A stretch of 64,000 nucleotides of DNA from JAVKEN01 sp040221415. Lineage in GTDB: Bacteria; Pseudomonadota; Alphaproteobacteria; Rickettsiales; JABSSG01. Below the pieces are notes generated by a model that worked only from the letters and a program-made list of their open reading frames with translations, was not told the DNA's origin and ran no database searches. Shown in pieces: positions 1-8,466 of this stretch (positions within the stretch are counted from its first letter, which is position 1; every line of letters begins with the position of its first letter). The stretch spans positions 1 to 64,000 of the forward strand of contig JAVKEN010000001.1 in NCBI GenBank assembly GCA_040221415.1, in the 5' to 3' direction. The position numbers were made by a program, and so were the translations under genes.

Positions 1-138
1 CTTCATCTCAGTAGCACCACCAGCCTCAGCTAATACCTTAGTAATCGCCGCCGTTAACGTCGTCTTACCATGATCTACGTGACCTATCGTACCTATATTA
101 CAGTGAGGTAAACTCCTATCAAACTTCTCTTTAGACAT
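1..138 (-). CDS. tuf: Elongation factor Tu, N-terminal fragment (runs off the window)
   Basis: The ATG is at 138 and the frame stays open to base 1, giving the first 46 residues of EF-Tu. The fragment starts MSKEKFDRSLPHCNIGTIGH and holds the G1 P-loop (GHVDHGKT) that binds GTP phosphate. EF-Tu carries aminoacyl-tRNA to the ribosome A site in the cytosol. The MSKEKF...PHCNIGTIGHVDHGKT start is typical of alphaproteobacteria. It follows tRNA-Tyr and tRNA-Gly on the same strand, a tRNA-tuf grouping found in many proteobacteria, so all three are probably read from one promoter upstream of 365. The C-terminus is outside the window. Identification is certain for this fragment. Confidence 0.97.
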   Translation of the reverse strand, partial: MSKEKFDRSLPHCNIGTIGHVDHGKTTLTAAITKVLAEAGGATEMK

Positions 139-184
139 AACTTTACATTCCTTTTATTTAAACACACCAAAAATCTCAAGCCCT

Positions 185-258
185 TGGAGCGGGTGATGGG
201 AATCGAACCCACACAACCAGCTTGGAAGGCTGGGGCTCTACCATTGAGCTACACCCGC
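185..258 (-). tRNA. tRNA-Gly (anticodon UCC), CCA encoded
   Basis: On the minus strand the gene folds as a complete cloverleaf: acceptor GCGGGTG pairs with CACCCGC, the D arm is GCTC/GAGC, and the anticodon stem CCAGC/GCTGG holds loop CTTCCAA, so the anticodon is TCC. The T arm carries GTTCGATTC. The discriminator is T and CCA (185-187) is encoded. It reads GGA codons. It lies between tRNA-Tyr and tuf. Confidence 0.97.
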
Positions 259-279
259 ATACTGCGCCCATCCACTTAA

Positions 280-365
280 TGGTGGAGGGGGTAGGATTCG
301 AACCTACGTACGCTTACACGGGCAGATTTACAGTCTGCTGCCTTTAACCACTCGGCCACCCCTCC
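280..365 (-). tRNA. tRNA-Tyr (anticodon GUA), CCA encoded
   Basis: The minus strand gives acceptor GGAGGGG paired with CCCCTCC, a D arm, anticodon stem GCAGA/TCTGC around loop CTGTAAA (anticodon GTA), a long variable arm as expected for a class II tRNA, and T loop TTCGAAT. Discriminator A and CCA are encoded at 280-283. It is the first gene of the tRNA-Tyr, tRNA-Gly, tuf unit; a -10-like TATAGT lies about 20 bases upstream (83-88 within the 301-400 block, i.e. 383-388, minus strand). Confidence 0.97.
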
Positions 366-490
366 CAGAGGGTAATGGCTACACTATATCTTTTTTATAA
401 AAAATCAACTAAAAAATAATATATTTCTTAGGGGTTCACTTTTTAATATAATTGAGTCAGAATGTCAATTCCCAAGCTAAAATAAATGTA

Positions 491-1198
491 ATGAAAAAAG
501 TAACGCTATTTGGCAAACATTCTATTTTATCAGCACTGCAAAATAAAAATAGACGCATCTTTAAAGTCTTTCTTTTGAAAGATTCAGCAAGGCACATTGA
601 AGAGCAGGCAGTAGAACGTAAGATAGATGTAACGTACGTCAACAAAGAATTTCTAGACAAAGTCACCAATAACTCTAGCCACCAAGGCGTAGCAGCAGAA
701 TGTGAGACGGTTTTTAAAAAATTTTCTTTTCCTGATTCCAATGATGAAGAGCCAATTGTAATACTTGACCAAATAACTGACATTCAAAATATAGGATCTA
801 TAATAAGATCAGCCTATGCTTTTGGGATCAGAAAAGTTGTTATACCTAGCGTAAATTCTCCAAACGAAACTGGCGCAATATCTAAACTATCAGTAGGATG
901 CATAGACCAAGTATCCGTTGAAATCACTAATAACATTGCTAGAACAACAGAGATGCTGAAAAAGAGCGGCTATTGGGTTATAGGTCTTGATTCTAAAGGA
1001 GAGACTAATTTAAATAATTTTGATTTTCCAAAAAAAAGCGTAATTATTTTAGGATCAGAAGGAACCGGAATACGAACGTTAGTCAGAAACTCTTGTGATT
1101 TTTTAGTAAAAATACCCATGCAGCAAGATGCTGAAAGTCTCAATGTGTCGTGCGCTGCCACAGTAGTGTTTAATAAATATTTTACACACCACCAATAA
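491..1198 (+). CDS. rlmB: 23S rRNA (guanosine-2'-O)-methyltransferase RlmB
   Basis: SpoU/TrmH-family SPOUT methyltransferase, expected to methylate the ribose of G2251 in the 23S peptidyl-transferase region using SAM. An N-terminal substrate-binding domain begins with LFGKHSILSAL, matching the family's G-x-HxVxxAL start. The knotted catalytic domain shows motif 1 (ILDQITDIQNIGSIIRSA), motif 2 (IILGSEGTGIRTLVRNSCD) and motif 3 (IPMQQDAESLNVSCAATVV). A longer frame opens at a TTG (452), but its first 13 codons have no family similarity, so I use the ATG at 491; no clear Shine-Dalgarno precedes either. It diverges from the tRNA-Tyr/Gly/tuf unit and its last 17 bases overlap the end of miaA on the other strand. 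Confidence 0.93.
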   Translation: MKKVTLFGKHSILSALQNKNRRIFKVFLLKDSARHIEEQAVERKIDVTYVNKEFLDKVTNNSSHQGVAAECETVFKKFSFPDSNDEEPIVILDQITDIQNIGSIIRSAYAFGIRKVVIPSVNSPNETGAISKLSVGCIDQVSVEITNNIARTTEMLKKSGYWVIGLDSKGETNLNNFDFPKKSVIILGSEGTGIRTLVRNSCDFLVKIPMQQDAESLNVSCAATVVFNKYFTHHQ

Positions 1199-2111
1199 AA
1201 CTACTCACATACAACAGCACTTCTTTTTCCAAGTGACTTGAATATCTATCAAAATTAATTAATTTAGCCTCTTTTTGACTTCTAAACCAAGTCATTTGCC
1301 TCTTTGCATAATTGCGTGTCTTTTGTTGGGCACTCTCAACTGCACTTCCAAAATCAGTTTTTCCACATAAGTAATCATAAAGATCCTGATACCCAAGTGC
1401 CTTTTCTATCATATGAGAGCCTTTATTCTCAACCAACGTACTAAAAGCAATTACCTCCTCCACAGCCCCCTCTTCGCACATCATTTTAAAACGAATGTTG
1501 CAGTTGTTATACAAGTAGTCGCGATCAGGCGTGAGAGATAGGTGCATACAATTATATTCTTTATTTTGTATATTTTTTGAAGAATAACTATAAATAGACC
1601 TGCCAGTATGTTCAACAACTTCAGCAGCCCTGAGCATTCTTTGCTTGTCACTTGGATGAATTTTTTTTATGCATTTCGGGTCAATATCGCACAAAAACTT
1701 GTAGAACTCTTCCCGCCCATCTTTGTCAAATTTTTTCAAGACATCACTTCTAACTTTAGACGGTATACTCGGTATATTTGAAAGCCCATATATCAAACTT
1801 TTTATGTACAAACCGGTACCTCCCACAACTATAATCAACTCTTTGTTTTTTAACTCATTTGAAACAAGGTTATTAAAGTCCTCCAACCAAATGCCAGCAG
1901 AGCATTTATTATAAAACTTTTTATATGCAAAAAGGAAATTCTCATGGAAATTTTTTGGTAGAGCAGTAAGTATTGGCAAAGAATCATAAACCTGCATAGA
2001 GTCAATATTTACAATTGCTGCATCAACAGCCACTTCATTTTTTACAAGATCAGCTAAGATGCTTTTGTGACTTGCAGTTGGCCCACTTATTATAACAATT
2101 TTTCTTTTCAT
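1182..2111 (-). CDS. miaA: tRNA dimethylallyltransferase MiaA (altered Walker A)
   Basis: MiaA adds a dimethylallyl group to A37 of tRNAs reading UNN codons. About 309 residues, normal for the family. Visible family motifs are the N-terminal P-loop, the tRNA/DMAPP-binding IDSMQVY, VVGGTGLY, and the C-terminal YAKRQMTWFR. The P-loop reads GPTASHKS where MiaA normally has GPTASGKS/T: His15 stands for the invariant glycine just before the Lys. All other motifs look intact and the frame is open, so it may still work, but the substitution is unusual. The ATG at 2111 overlaps the upstream gene's stop as TGATG, indicating coupling; a TTG three bases earlier is less likely. Last gene of the minus-strand run starting at 7729. 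Confidence 0.92.
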   Translation of the reverse strand: MKRKIVIISGPTASHKSILADLVKNEVAVDAAIVNIDSMQVYDSLPILTALPKNFHENFLFAYKKFYNKCSAGIWLEDFNNLVSNELKNKELIIVVGGTGLYIKSLIYGLSNIPSIPSKVRSDVLKKFDKDGREEFYKFLCDIDPKCIKKIHPSDKQRMLRAAEVVEHTGRSIYSYSSKNIQNKEYNCMHLSLTPDRDYLYNNCNIRFKMMCEEGAVEEVIAFSTLVENKGSHMIEKALGYQDLYDYLCGKTDFGSAVESAQQKTRNYAKRQMTWFRSQKEAKLINFDRYSSHLEKEVLLYVSSFIGGV

Positions 2112-3859
2112 CAACTGATTACATCGGTTATTTGAACACCTTTTTCATAACCAACATCTTCATCATGAACACTAACCTCTGAGCTAGCATCCTCGATGTC
2201 ATGCCATCGAGAATCTTGTTCTACAAAAGATCCAAATTTCTTTTCTTTATATATTACTGCCCATACTATATTACTGCTTCTAGAAACATTAAATAAATTC
2301 CCAATAGACAAATAATTAACTCCACTTAGAATAAAGTCGTACATCTTGCGAGCATGACTTACTTGATCTCGTTGATACCCTCTATCAATTATATTGATCT
2401 CTTCATTATCATCCGTTGAATGATAGCTGATTTTCGCTTGCAATCCTAATTTCTTTGCCACTTTATAAATCATACTCTTACTTTTGGCAGAAGATGTTAA
2501 ATGAATCAGAACAGCCCCACCACTCTTCAAAACACCTCGGAAATACTGATTAAACGCCTCCTCAGTCAAGAACTCCGGCACAACTTCACCTCCCGTGTAA
2601 GCATCAATAATTAATAAATCAAAATCTTTTTTATATGATTGAAGTTCTTGTCTTGCGTGCCCTATATCTATTTTGACCTGACCTTTGCAGAATTTGATGT
2701 AGTTAAATATCCCGGACTTTAATGCCAAGTCTTTTAAAGTGGGATTAATTTCAAAAAAGGTAATTTTTTGTTTTGTTTCTACTAACGATGCAAGCATACC
2801 GATCCCCATACCAACAACACCAATAGATATCGGTTTGTCAGAAAACTTTTTAAGTAACGAATAAAATGCATTTCTTGTTTTCAAACCGGTGTAGTATTGA
2901 TGCCTGCATTCACCCCCTTTATAGCCAACATCTTCTACCCCATGTAGCACCCTATTGTTAAGTAACACTTTTTTCTTGTTTTTATAATCATAATAAACGT
3001 ACAGTTCTCCATATTTATTTTCCTTTTGGTAAAGGATAGGACTTCTTAAATAAAACATCATAACTATGAAAGAAATCACACCAGGATCAATGGTTAAAGC
3101 TTGCATTTTACCAGGCAAAATCTCCAATACTAACAATGAAAGGCTAGCAATAATCAAATTTTCTTTTTTGTGCCTAAAAGATAAAATAAAAATCACTGCA
3201 TTCACAACATAAATAATTTGAAATAATTGACTTGAATTAAAATAACCAAAAAATAAAAATAATTTGTTACACAGAAGAGTAATAGTCGATATTTTTTGGA
3301 TAAAATAACTTTTTCTATAACTCGATATAACCTCTTTGATTCCAGATTTATAAGTACCAACGTATAGAAATATTAGTATTAGAAGAAAATAAAAAGCCTT
3401 AAACAATGATTTTTCTGATATTACAAAACTCTCTATTAACTTAAAATTTCTTACTACCAGACAACCCAGAATAAGAAGCAAGGCAGAAAGAACAAGGTAA
3501 ATTTTTAAGCGTTTGTATCTCAGAATTGCCCTTTGAATTGTATCTTCTATCAAAAGCAAACTTGAAACAAAATATGCGCACCCTGTTATCACAATTATTG
3601 AATAGTCATAAAGTTTATTAAAAGCCAATATCACAGAATAGAAGCATATCAAGAATGGCTGAAACAACTTTAGTAATTTTGAATCCAAGCTTTTTTGCTG
3701 TTCATCAACAAATTTAATGGCAAGAAATAACACAAAATAAGAGCATATAACACCTAACTGATTCAACCACGTATTACCAAAATTAAAAAAAACAAAAGGA
3801 AAAAGAACATTTAGAAACAGTAAACAAATTACAGCCCATTTCTTATTAATTTTTAACAT
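2111..3859 (-). CDS. Polytopic membrane protein fused to a spermidine-synthase-like methyltransferase-fold domain
   Basis: A 582-residue protein. Roughly residues 1-285 are hydrophobic with many predicted membrane helices. The C-terminal part resembles the spermidine synthase/SpeE-like Rossmann domain: a nucleotide-binding glycine motif (VGMGIGMLAS, where true spermidine synthases have GGGDG), an acidic residue after the second strand (ITFFEINP), and DLLIIDAYTGGEVVPEFLT, which matches the catalytic-loop region of SpeE-like proteins. Membrane proteins with a SpeE-like tail are known but their substrates are mostly unassigned; the absence of the GGGDG aspartate argues against ordinary aminopropyl transfer. 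It overlaps pabB by 7 bases upstream and miaA by one base downstream, so it is co-transcribed. Function not assigned. Confidence 0.75.
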   Translation of the reverse strand: MLKINKKWAVICLLFLNVLFPFVFFNFGNTWLNQLGVICSYFVLFLAIKFVDEQQKSLDSKLLKLFQPFLICFYSVILAFNKLYDYSIIVITGCAYFVSSLLLIEDTIQRAILRYKRLKIYLVLSALLLILGCLVVRNFKLIESFVISEKSLFKAFYFLLILIFLYVGTYKSGIKEVISSYRKSYFIQKISTITLLCNKLFLFFGYFNSSQLFQIIYVVNAVIFILSFRHKKENLIIASLSLLVLEILPGKMQALTIDPGVISFIVMMFYLRSPILYQKENKYGELYVYYDYKNKKKVLLNNRVLHGVEDVGYKGGECRHQYYTGLKTRNAFYSLLKKFSDKPISIGVVGMGIGMLASLVETKQKITFFEINPTLKDLALKSGIFNYIKFCKGQVKIDIGHARQELQSYKKDFDLLIIDAYTGGEVVPEFLTEEAFNQYFRGVLKSGGAVLIHLTSSAKSKSMIYKVAKKLGLQAKISYHSTDDNEEINIIDRGYQRDQVSHARKMYDFILSGVNYLSIGNLFNVSRSSNIVWAVIYKEKKFGSFVEQDSRWHDIEDASSEVSVHDEDVGYEKGVQITDVIS

Positions 3860-5129
3860 GTTTCTATAAAATTTTTGAAAGGTTTAAACTTTGCATAGAT
3901 TTCACTAAGCTCATCATCTGGGTCAGAGTCTGCTACAATAGCTCCTCCAACCTGAATCTCATATTGATTCTTTTTTATCACCAAAGTTCTTATCATAACG
4001 GAAAAATCAGCATACCTGGGATGATAATAACCTAGGCATCCACTGTACAACCCTCGCGAATAATTTTCAATCTCATCACACACTTCAATTGCGATCTTTT
4101 TAGGTGCGCCCGTCATAGACCCGGGAGGAAAAGCATCCGAAAGACAATCAATGAATTCTCCTTTTAACTCTCCTTCAATATCAGAATACATGTGTATAAC
4201 ATTCTTATAAATCTCAGTTTCAAAAAGATTTTTAACATTAACAGTATTAGGTATACAGTTCTTAGAAAAATCATTTCGCATTAAATCAACTATCATTAAA
4301 TTCTCTGCTCTATTCTTAACAGAGTGCTTGAGAATTTCCTGGTTTTTTAAGGTGTCCTCTAACTTTTTGCCAACAGAGATTGTTCCCTTAATTGGGCGTG
4401 ATGTCACAATACCATCAGAGAGCTTGATGAAACGTTCAGGAGAAAAAGAAATAATCTCAAAATCTTTTAATTTTGCATACGCTCCATATGGCACTTGATT
4501 CACATTTAAAATATCTCGATATATTTGAAATGAATTCTGAACATTACATTCCCCAAAAAATTTTCTAGTTAAATTAGCCTCATAGAAATCACCATTAAAG
4601 ATTTTTTTCTTAATCTCTTTAATAGCCGCCTTATATGATTCATCACTAAAATTGGATCTAGCGCGTGAAAATTTGTTTATCAAGTTAATTTCTCTAGATA
4701 GGGATTTTTCCTGAGTCTGGACTAATAAATCACGAGATGCTTTATCATTCTCAGAAATAACTAACTTATGTTCCAAATGGTCAAATAAAATTACTGACTT
4801 GAACTTGCAAAAATAAAACCCCGGTACATCGATGTGTGACTTACTTTTATTTGTGAGCGCCGAATCATAACTTATAAAGCCATACACACTCTCTTCCAGA
4901 GACTCAAGAAAGGAATCTGTAGGGTTTTGATAATCTAATTCCAAGGTTTTTTTTTTAGATCCGCTAAATTAGCACCACAAATTTCTTTCTCTTTACCAAA
5001 AGAAATTATGGAGTATCTGGAGAATTTATCATTTACTTGTGAGCTATGGAGAAATACCCACTCTTCGCTATCTTTATTAGACAATATTTCTGCGACACAG
5101 ACTGGATCTTTCCAACTTAATTCAATCAT
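3853..5129 (-). pseudogene. pabB: Aminodeoxychorismate synthase component I (PabB), frameshifted at an A10 tract
   Basis: PabB combines chorismate with ammonia to give aminodeoxychorismate for folate. Here it is in two frames. The first 64 codons (ATG at 5129, starting MIELSWKDPVCVAEIL) end at 4935. The remainder (from about 4944 to 3853) continues in the next frame with PabB/TrpE motifs: GDFYEANLTRKFF, SFSPERFIKL, RPIKGT (the PabB lysine), ENLMIVDLMRND and GSMTGAPKKIAIEVCDEIE. The break falls at ten consecutive A residues in the coding strand (4947-4956); one extra A, or two fewer, restores one frame. Sequencing error, polymerase slippage and a real mutation are all possible. No stop other than the frameshift is seen. 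It begins one base after the phosphomannomutase stop. Confidence 0.85.
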
Positions 5130-5130
5130 T

Positions 5131-6507
5131 TCAAAATCCCACCGGCAAAATTAACCCATGTTTGTGGAGTAAATCTTTACATTCATTCTTCAAATTCTCA
5201 AAATTTCTAGATGTTTGCCCTTCAACTCTTACAACTAAAATATCCTGGGTGTTGGAGGCTCTTATAAGCCACCATCCTTCTTCTCTGTCAACCCTAATGC
5301 CATCAGTGTCAGTGTAATCAATGCCTTTATCTCCTAAGTCTCTTTTCATCAAATCGACGACAACAAATTTTTTATCTTCATCACACTGAACTCTTATTTC
5401 TGGCGTACTCACAACTTTCGAGAATCTATCAACAACATAAGAAATGCACTGCGGATTCTTATCGAAACAATTCATGAATCTTATTGCTGCATATATTGCA
5501 TCATCATATCCATAATAACCATCCTTATAAAAAATATGACCACTCATTTCCCCAGCCAAAGGTGAGTTTAGCTCAATCATTTTAGTTTTAATATTTGAAT
5601 GGCCAGTTTTCCAAATAACGCTACCTCCTCCACTCTCATCAATTATATCAAACAGAACTTTGCTGGATTTAACATCAGCAATAATTGGGGCTCCAGGATT
5701 ATCTTTTAATAAATCCTGAGCTAAAATAGCTAATATTTGATCTCCCCAAACTATAGTACCTTTTTTATCGACTATTCCTAGTCTGTCTCCATCTCCATCA
5801 AAAGCAATACCAAAATCAGCATCTATCTCTTTTACTTTATTTATGATTTCCAAAAGGTTCTTTTCTTCCGCGGGGTCTGGATGGTGAGATGGGAAGTTTC
5901 CATCTATTTTGCCATTCAGAACCACGTGTCTTCCTTTAAGATTTTTACACAACTCTTCTATTATTTCTCCAGTAGCGCCATTCCCACAGTCCCAAACAAC
6001 AGTTCGATTTGAAATAACCGAAAAGGTTTTAACCAAGAATTCTATGTACTCATCCGATAAAGATTTTCTTATTTGCTTTCCTGGCAAAACAGAAGAGTCT
6101 ATTGAAACTTTTTTAAGGAAAACATCTTTTAAATCTTGGCCATAAAATGGCTTTTTATTAACAATAAATTTAAAACCGTTATATTCAGGTGGATTATGAG
6201 AACCTGTAATCATTACTCCCGCAATGACATCATCACACACAAAATTTGAGAAGTATAACAATGGAGTCGGCCCCAACCCAATGTCAAGAACATCTCTCCC
6301 ACTTTCAATTATGCCTTTCATAAGAGATTTTGATAAAGTTGGAGAGCTATGCCTTCCATCACAACAAATAGCAATCTTGCCATTCAGATTGTGTTTCTTT
6401 AAATAACCACACAGAGCAGCACCAATGTGCTCAGCTGTCTCTGGGGTAAGGTTTTTCTTATAAACCCCCCTAACATCATACTCCCTAACAATCTCATCTT
6501 CTATCAT
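5131..6507 (-). CDS. algC: Phosphomannomutase/phosphoglucomutase (AlgC/ManB type)
   Basis: Interconverts mannose-6-phosphate and mannose-1-phosphate (often also the glucose forms) in the cytosol, feeding GDP-mannose made by ManC at 62387. About 458 residues, the normal length of this alpha-D-phosphohexomutase family. Seen: the phosphoserine loop MITGSHNPPEYNGFK (Ser103), the metal-binding loop FDGDGDRLG (Asp237/239/241), the sugar-binding loop GEMSGHIFYKD, and a C-terminal phosphate loop (RASNTQDILVVRVEG). I use the ATG at 6507; a TTG four codons upstream is the alternative. The 5' end overlaps the end of the MFS gene by 14 bases and pabB begins one base after its stop. Confidence 0.93.
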   Translation of the reverse strand: MIEDEIVREYDVRGVYKKNLTPETAEHIGAALCGYLKKHNLNGKIAICCDGRHSSPTLSKSLMKGIIESGRDVLDIGLGPTPLLYFSNFVCDDVIAGVMITGSHNPPEYNGFKFIVNKKPFYGQDLKDVFLKKVSIDSSVLPGKQIRKSLSDEYIEFLVKTFSVISNRTVVWDCGNGATGEIIEELCKNLKGRHVVLNGKIDGNFPSHHPDPAEEKNLLEIINKVKEIDADFGIAFDGDGDRLGIVDKKGTIVWGDQILAILAQDLLKDNPGAPIIADVKSSKVLFDIIDESGGGSVIWKTGHSNIKTKMIELNSPLAGEMSGHIFYKDGYYGYDDAIYAAIRFMNCFDKNPQCISYVVDRFSKVVSTPEIRVQCDEDKKFVVVDLMKRDLGDKGIDYTDTDGIRVDREEGWWLIRASNTQDILVVRVEGQTSRNFENLKNECKDLLHKHGLILPVGF

Positions 6508-7729
6508 TGCTTTTTCCAAAAAATAAAAATACTAAAACAGCACTCATAATTACCATAATTATAAATAAATAGTAAATAATAAACGGGCTTTGATATATGC
6601 TAATCAACTTCATTGTTAAAGAAGGTAATAAGCTCGCCATCATAAAACTTAAGTTGTATATGACTCCTATTACACTATTGCGCACGCTTTTTTCAATAGT
6701 GCCCGTCAATAAACCCAAAACTAGAACAATCGTGAACGACACATATATATTATATGTGATATTAAAAAAAATTACGTCATATATGTGACGAAATCTCCCA
6801 AAAAACAAAATATATAGAATTGAAACAATCAATAAAACACTTACTGCACAATATACAGGTTTAAACCCCACTTTATCTAGAATAGCCCCTGAACTAATTG
6901 TAAAAAATAAAGATAACAGTAATCCAATAGTGGAAATAAAAAAAATAGTTGATTTTTCATAATTAAAGTATTCACTTAAATACGTAGGTAGAAAAATATT
7001 ATTTATCGTTAACAAAGCAGTGGGTAGCAAAAGTAGAGTGCCAATTGCAATAGGCTTGGACTGGCTTTTTAAGCGTTTAAAAAATTTAGAGTCTAAAAAC
7101 AAATTCTTGGCTTGTATTCCAGATTTCTGAAGTTTTATTCTTCCAAAGTATAAAATTAATGAGAATGCTCCTCCAATAAGAAATGGCACCCTCCAAACAA
7201 AATCGCTATAGTTCTTCTCACTCCTCTCGGACAGAAGGTAAGAGGTGCCAAAAGCTAGAATGCATCCTAATGTGGCATTGAAAATTACATTTGCAGAGCG
7301 CAAAAACTTTTTTTTATTGTCATACTCATATAATATCGTAATTGCATTAGGTATCTCCCCACCAAATCCCATGCTTTGAAAAAGCCTTAATATAAAAAGC
7401 GCTGTGAAGAAAACGCTGATTGAGTCAAATCTCGGTATTACACCCATTAAAAAAGTTGCTCCTCCACTTAGAAGCATAATTGTTGAAAAAGCATACATTC
7501 TATCTTTGGTATCAGAAAGAACTCCCATAATAAAGCCGCCAATTGGCCTAGCAATATAACCCACTGTAAAAATCAGATATCCCAGAATTAAGGAATTTTG
7601 TGAATTAGCTTCGTATTTAGAAAAGATGAACGGTACTAGCAAGCCAAAGATGATAAAATTATAATATTCTAGCAATGCACCTACACTTATGATAAAAACC
7701 TTACGATCAAATTTTATTCTAAACATCAT
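6494..7729 (-). CDS. MFS transporter, metabolite:H+ symporter (ProP-like) type
   Basis: A 411-residue, 12-helix major facilitator. The start MFRIKFDRKVFIISVGALLE followed by YYNFIIFGLL matches the GxxxEWYDFxxYG signature of the MHS subfamily (proline/betaine, citrate, shikimate, alpha-ketoglutarate carriers). The loop 2-3 motif appears as YIARPIGGFIMGVLSDTKDR, with the expected G...D(R/K) pattern. ProP-like MHS carriers are abundant in intracellular alphaproteobacteria; the substrate cannot be read from sequence. The start codon pair (ATGATG on the minus strand, 7729-7724) directly abuts the ATG of divergent tsaB with no base between, so its promoter must lie inside tsaB or further upstream. 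It heads the minus-strand run that ends with miaA. Confidence 0.88.
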   Translation of the reverse strand: MMFRIKFDRKVFIISVGALLEYYNFIIFGLLVPFIFSKYEANSQNSLILGYLIFTVGYIARPIGGFIMGVLSDTKDRMYAFSTIMLLSGGATFLMGVIPRFDSISVFFTALFILRLFQSMGFGGEIPNAITILYEYDNKKKFLRSANVIFNATLGCILAFGTSYLLSERSEKNYSDFVWRVPFLIGGAFSLILYFGRIKLQKSGIQAKNLFLDSKFFKRLKSQSKPIAIGTLLLLPTALLTINNIFLPTYLSEYFNYEKSTIFFISTIGLLLSLFFTISSGAILDKVGFKPVYCAVSVLLIVSILYILFFGRFRHIYDVIFFNITYNIYVSFTIVLVLGLLTGTIEKSVRNSVIGVIYNLSFMMASLLPSLTMKLISIYQSPFIIYYLFIIMVIMSAVLVFLFFGKSNDRR

Positions 7730-8347
7730 ATGAAATCTCTCTGTATTGAAACAACAACAGAAAAAACTTCTGTCGCATTAATACACAATAATCAGGTTTA
7801 TCATCATACAGATAACGCTGCATACTCACAATCAGAAAAAATATTCTCTGTTATTGATTGCGTCTTGAAAAAGGCCGCACTGGATATCAATCAAATAGAG
7901 AATTTTTTTTGCACTAATGGCCCAGGAAGTTTCATTGGGATAAGAGTAGGACACTCGATCTTAAAATGTATTAAATCTATACGTAATGATGTAAATGTAT
8001 TTGGCATCTCAAATATGCAACTTTTATATTCTCAATTTGATCTTACAAATTCTCGCGTCGCTTTGAATGCAAAGAAAGATATGGTTTTTGTACAAGACTT
8101 TACTAAAAAAAAACCAGCATCTAAAATTTCATTAATATCACGAGAAAAGTTGCAGAAAACTAATAATCTTATAATAGATCAATCTCTCAGACATTTAATC
8201 AAGACAGAATTTGCAGGTAAAATAGATGCTTTAAAATTAGCTGAGTTTGTTCGAAAGAATTCCTTTGATAAAAAAGAGTGCGGCCTGAACCCAATGTACA
8301 TAGCACCACTAAAAGCCACGCCACCAAAAAAGTTATTTGACTTGTGA
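7730..8347 (+). CDS. tsaB: tRNA threonylcarbamoyladenosine biosynthesis protein TsaB
   Basis: TsaB is the TsaD partner in making t6A37 on ANN-decoding tRNAs. The 205-residue protein has the ASKHA-fold start MKSLCIETTTEKTSVALIHN and the family signature GPGSFIGIRVGHSILK (commonly GPGSFTGLRIG). It belongs to the catalytically dead YeaZ branch of the Kae1 fold. Start MKSL... fits the family's first residues, so the ATG at 7730 is sound even though it touches the divergent transporter's start codon. The CAU tRNA follows 37 bases later on the same strand, then lptG. Confidence 0.9.
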   Translation: MKSLCIETTTEKTSVALIHNNQVYHHTDNAAYSQSEKIFSVIDCVLKKAALDINQIENFFCTNGPGSFIGIRVGHSILKCIKSIRNDVNVFGISNMQLLYSQFDLTNSRVALNAKKDMVFVQDFTKKKPASKISLISREKLQKTNNLIIDQSLRHLIKTEFAGKIDALKLAEFVRKNSFDKKECGLNPMYIAPLKATPPKKLFDL

Positions 8348-8384
8348 ATTTTATGTTACTATAAATCTTGTTAACTTATAAATA

Positions 8385-8460
8385 GGGCCTGTAGTTCAGT
8401 GGTTAGAACGCACCGCTCATAACGGTGTTGTCGTAGGTTCGAGTCCTACCGGGCCCACCA
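8385..8460 (+). tRNA. tRNA with CAU anticodon (elongator Met or Ile2), CCA encoded
   Basis: Acceptor GGGCCTG pairs with CGGGCCC (one T-G), D arm GTTC/GAAC, anticodon stem CACCG/CGGTG around CTCATAA (anticodon CAT), T arm GTAGG/CCTAC with loop TTCGAGT, discriminator A and encoded CCA. The G1-C72 pair and the lack of three G-C pairs at the base of the anticodon stem rule out initiator tRNA. Elongator Met and the lysidine-modified tRNA-Ile(CAU) cannot be separated with confidence by eye. lptG begins six bases after its end. Confidence 0.95.
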
Positions 8461-8466
8461 AAAAAA

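Noticed and set aside
429..440. AGGGGTT block upstream of rlmB resembling the dnaK/htpG motif
   Set aside because: It reads AGGGGTTCAC, not GGGGTTG, and no RpoH-like -10 lies at the right distance.
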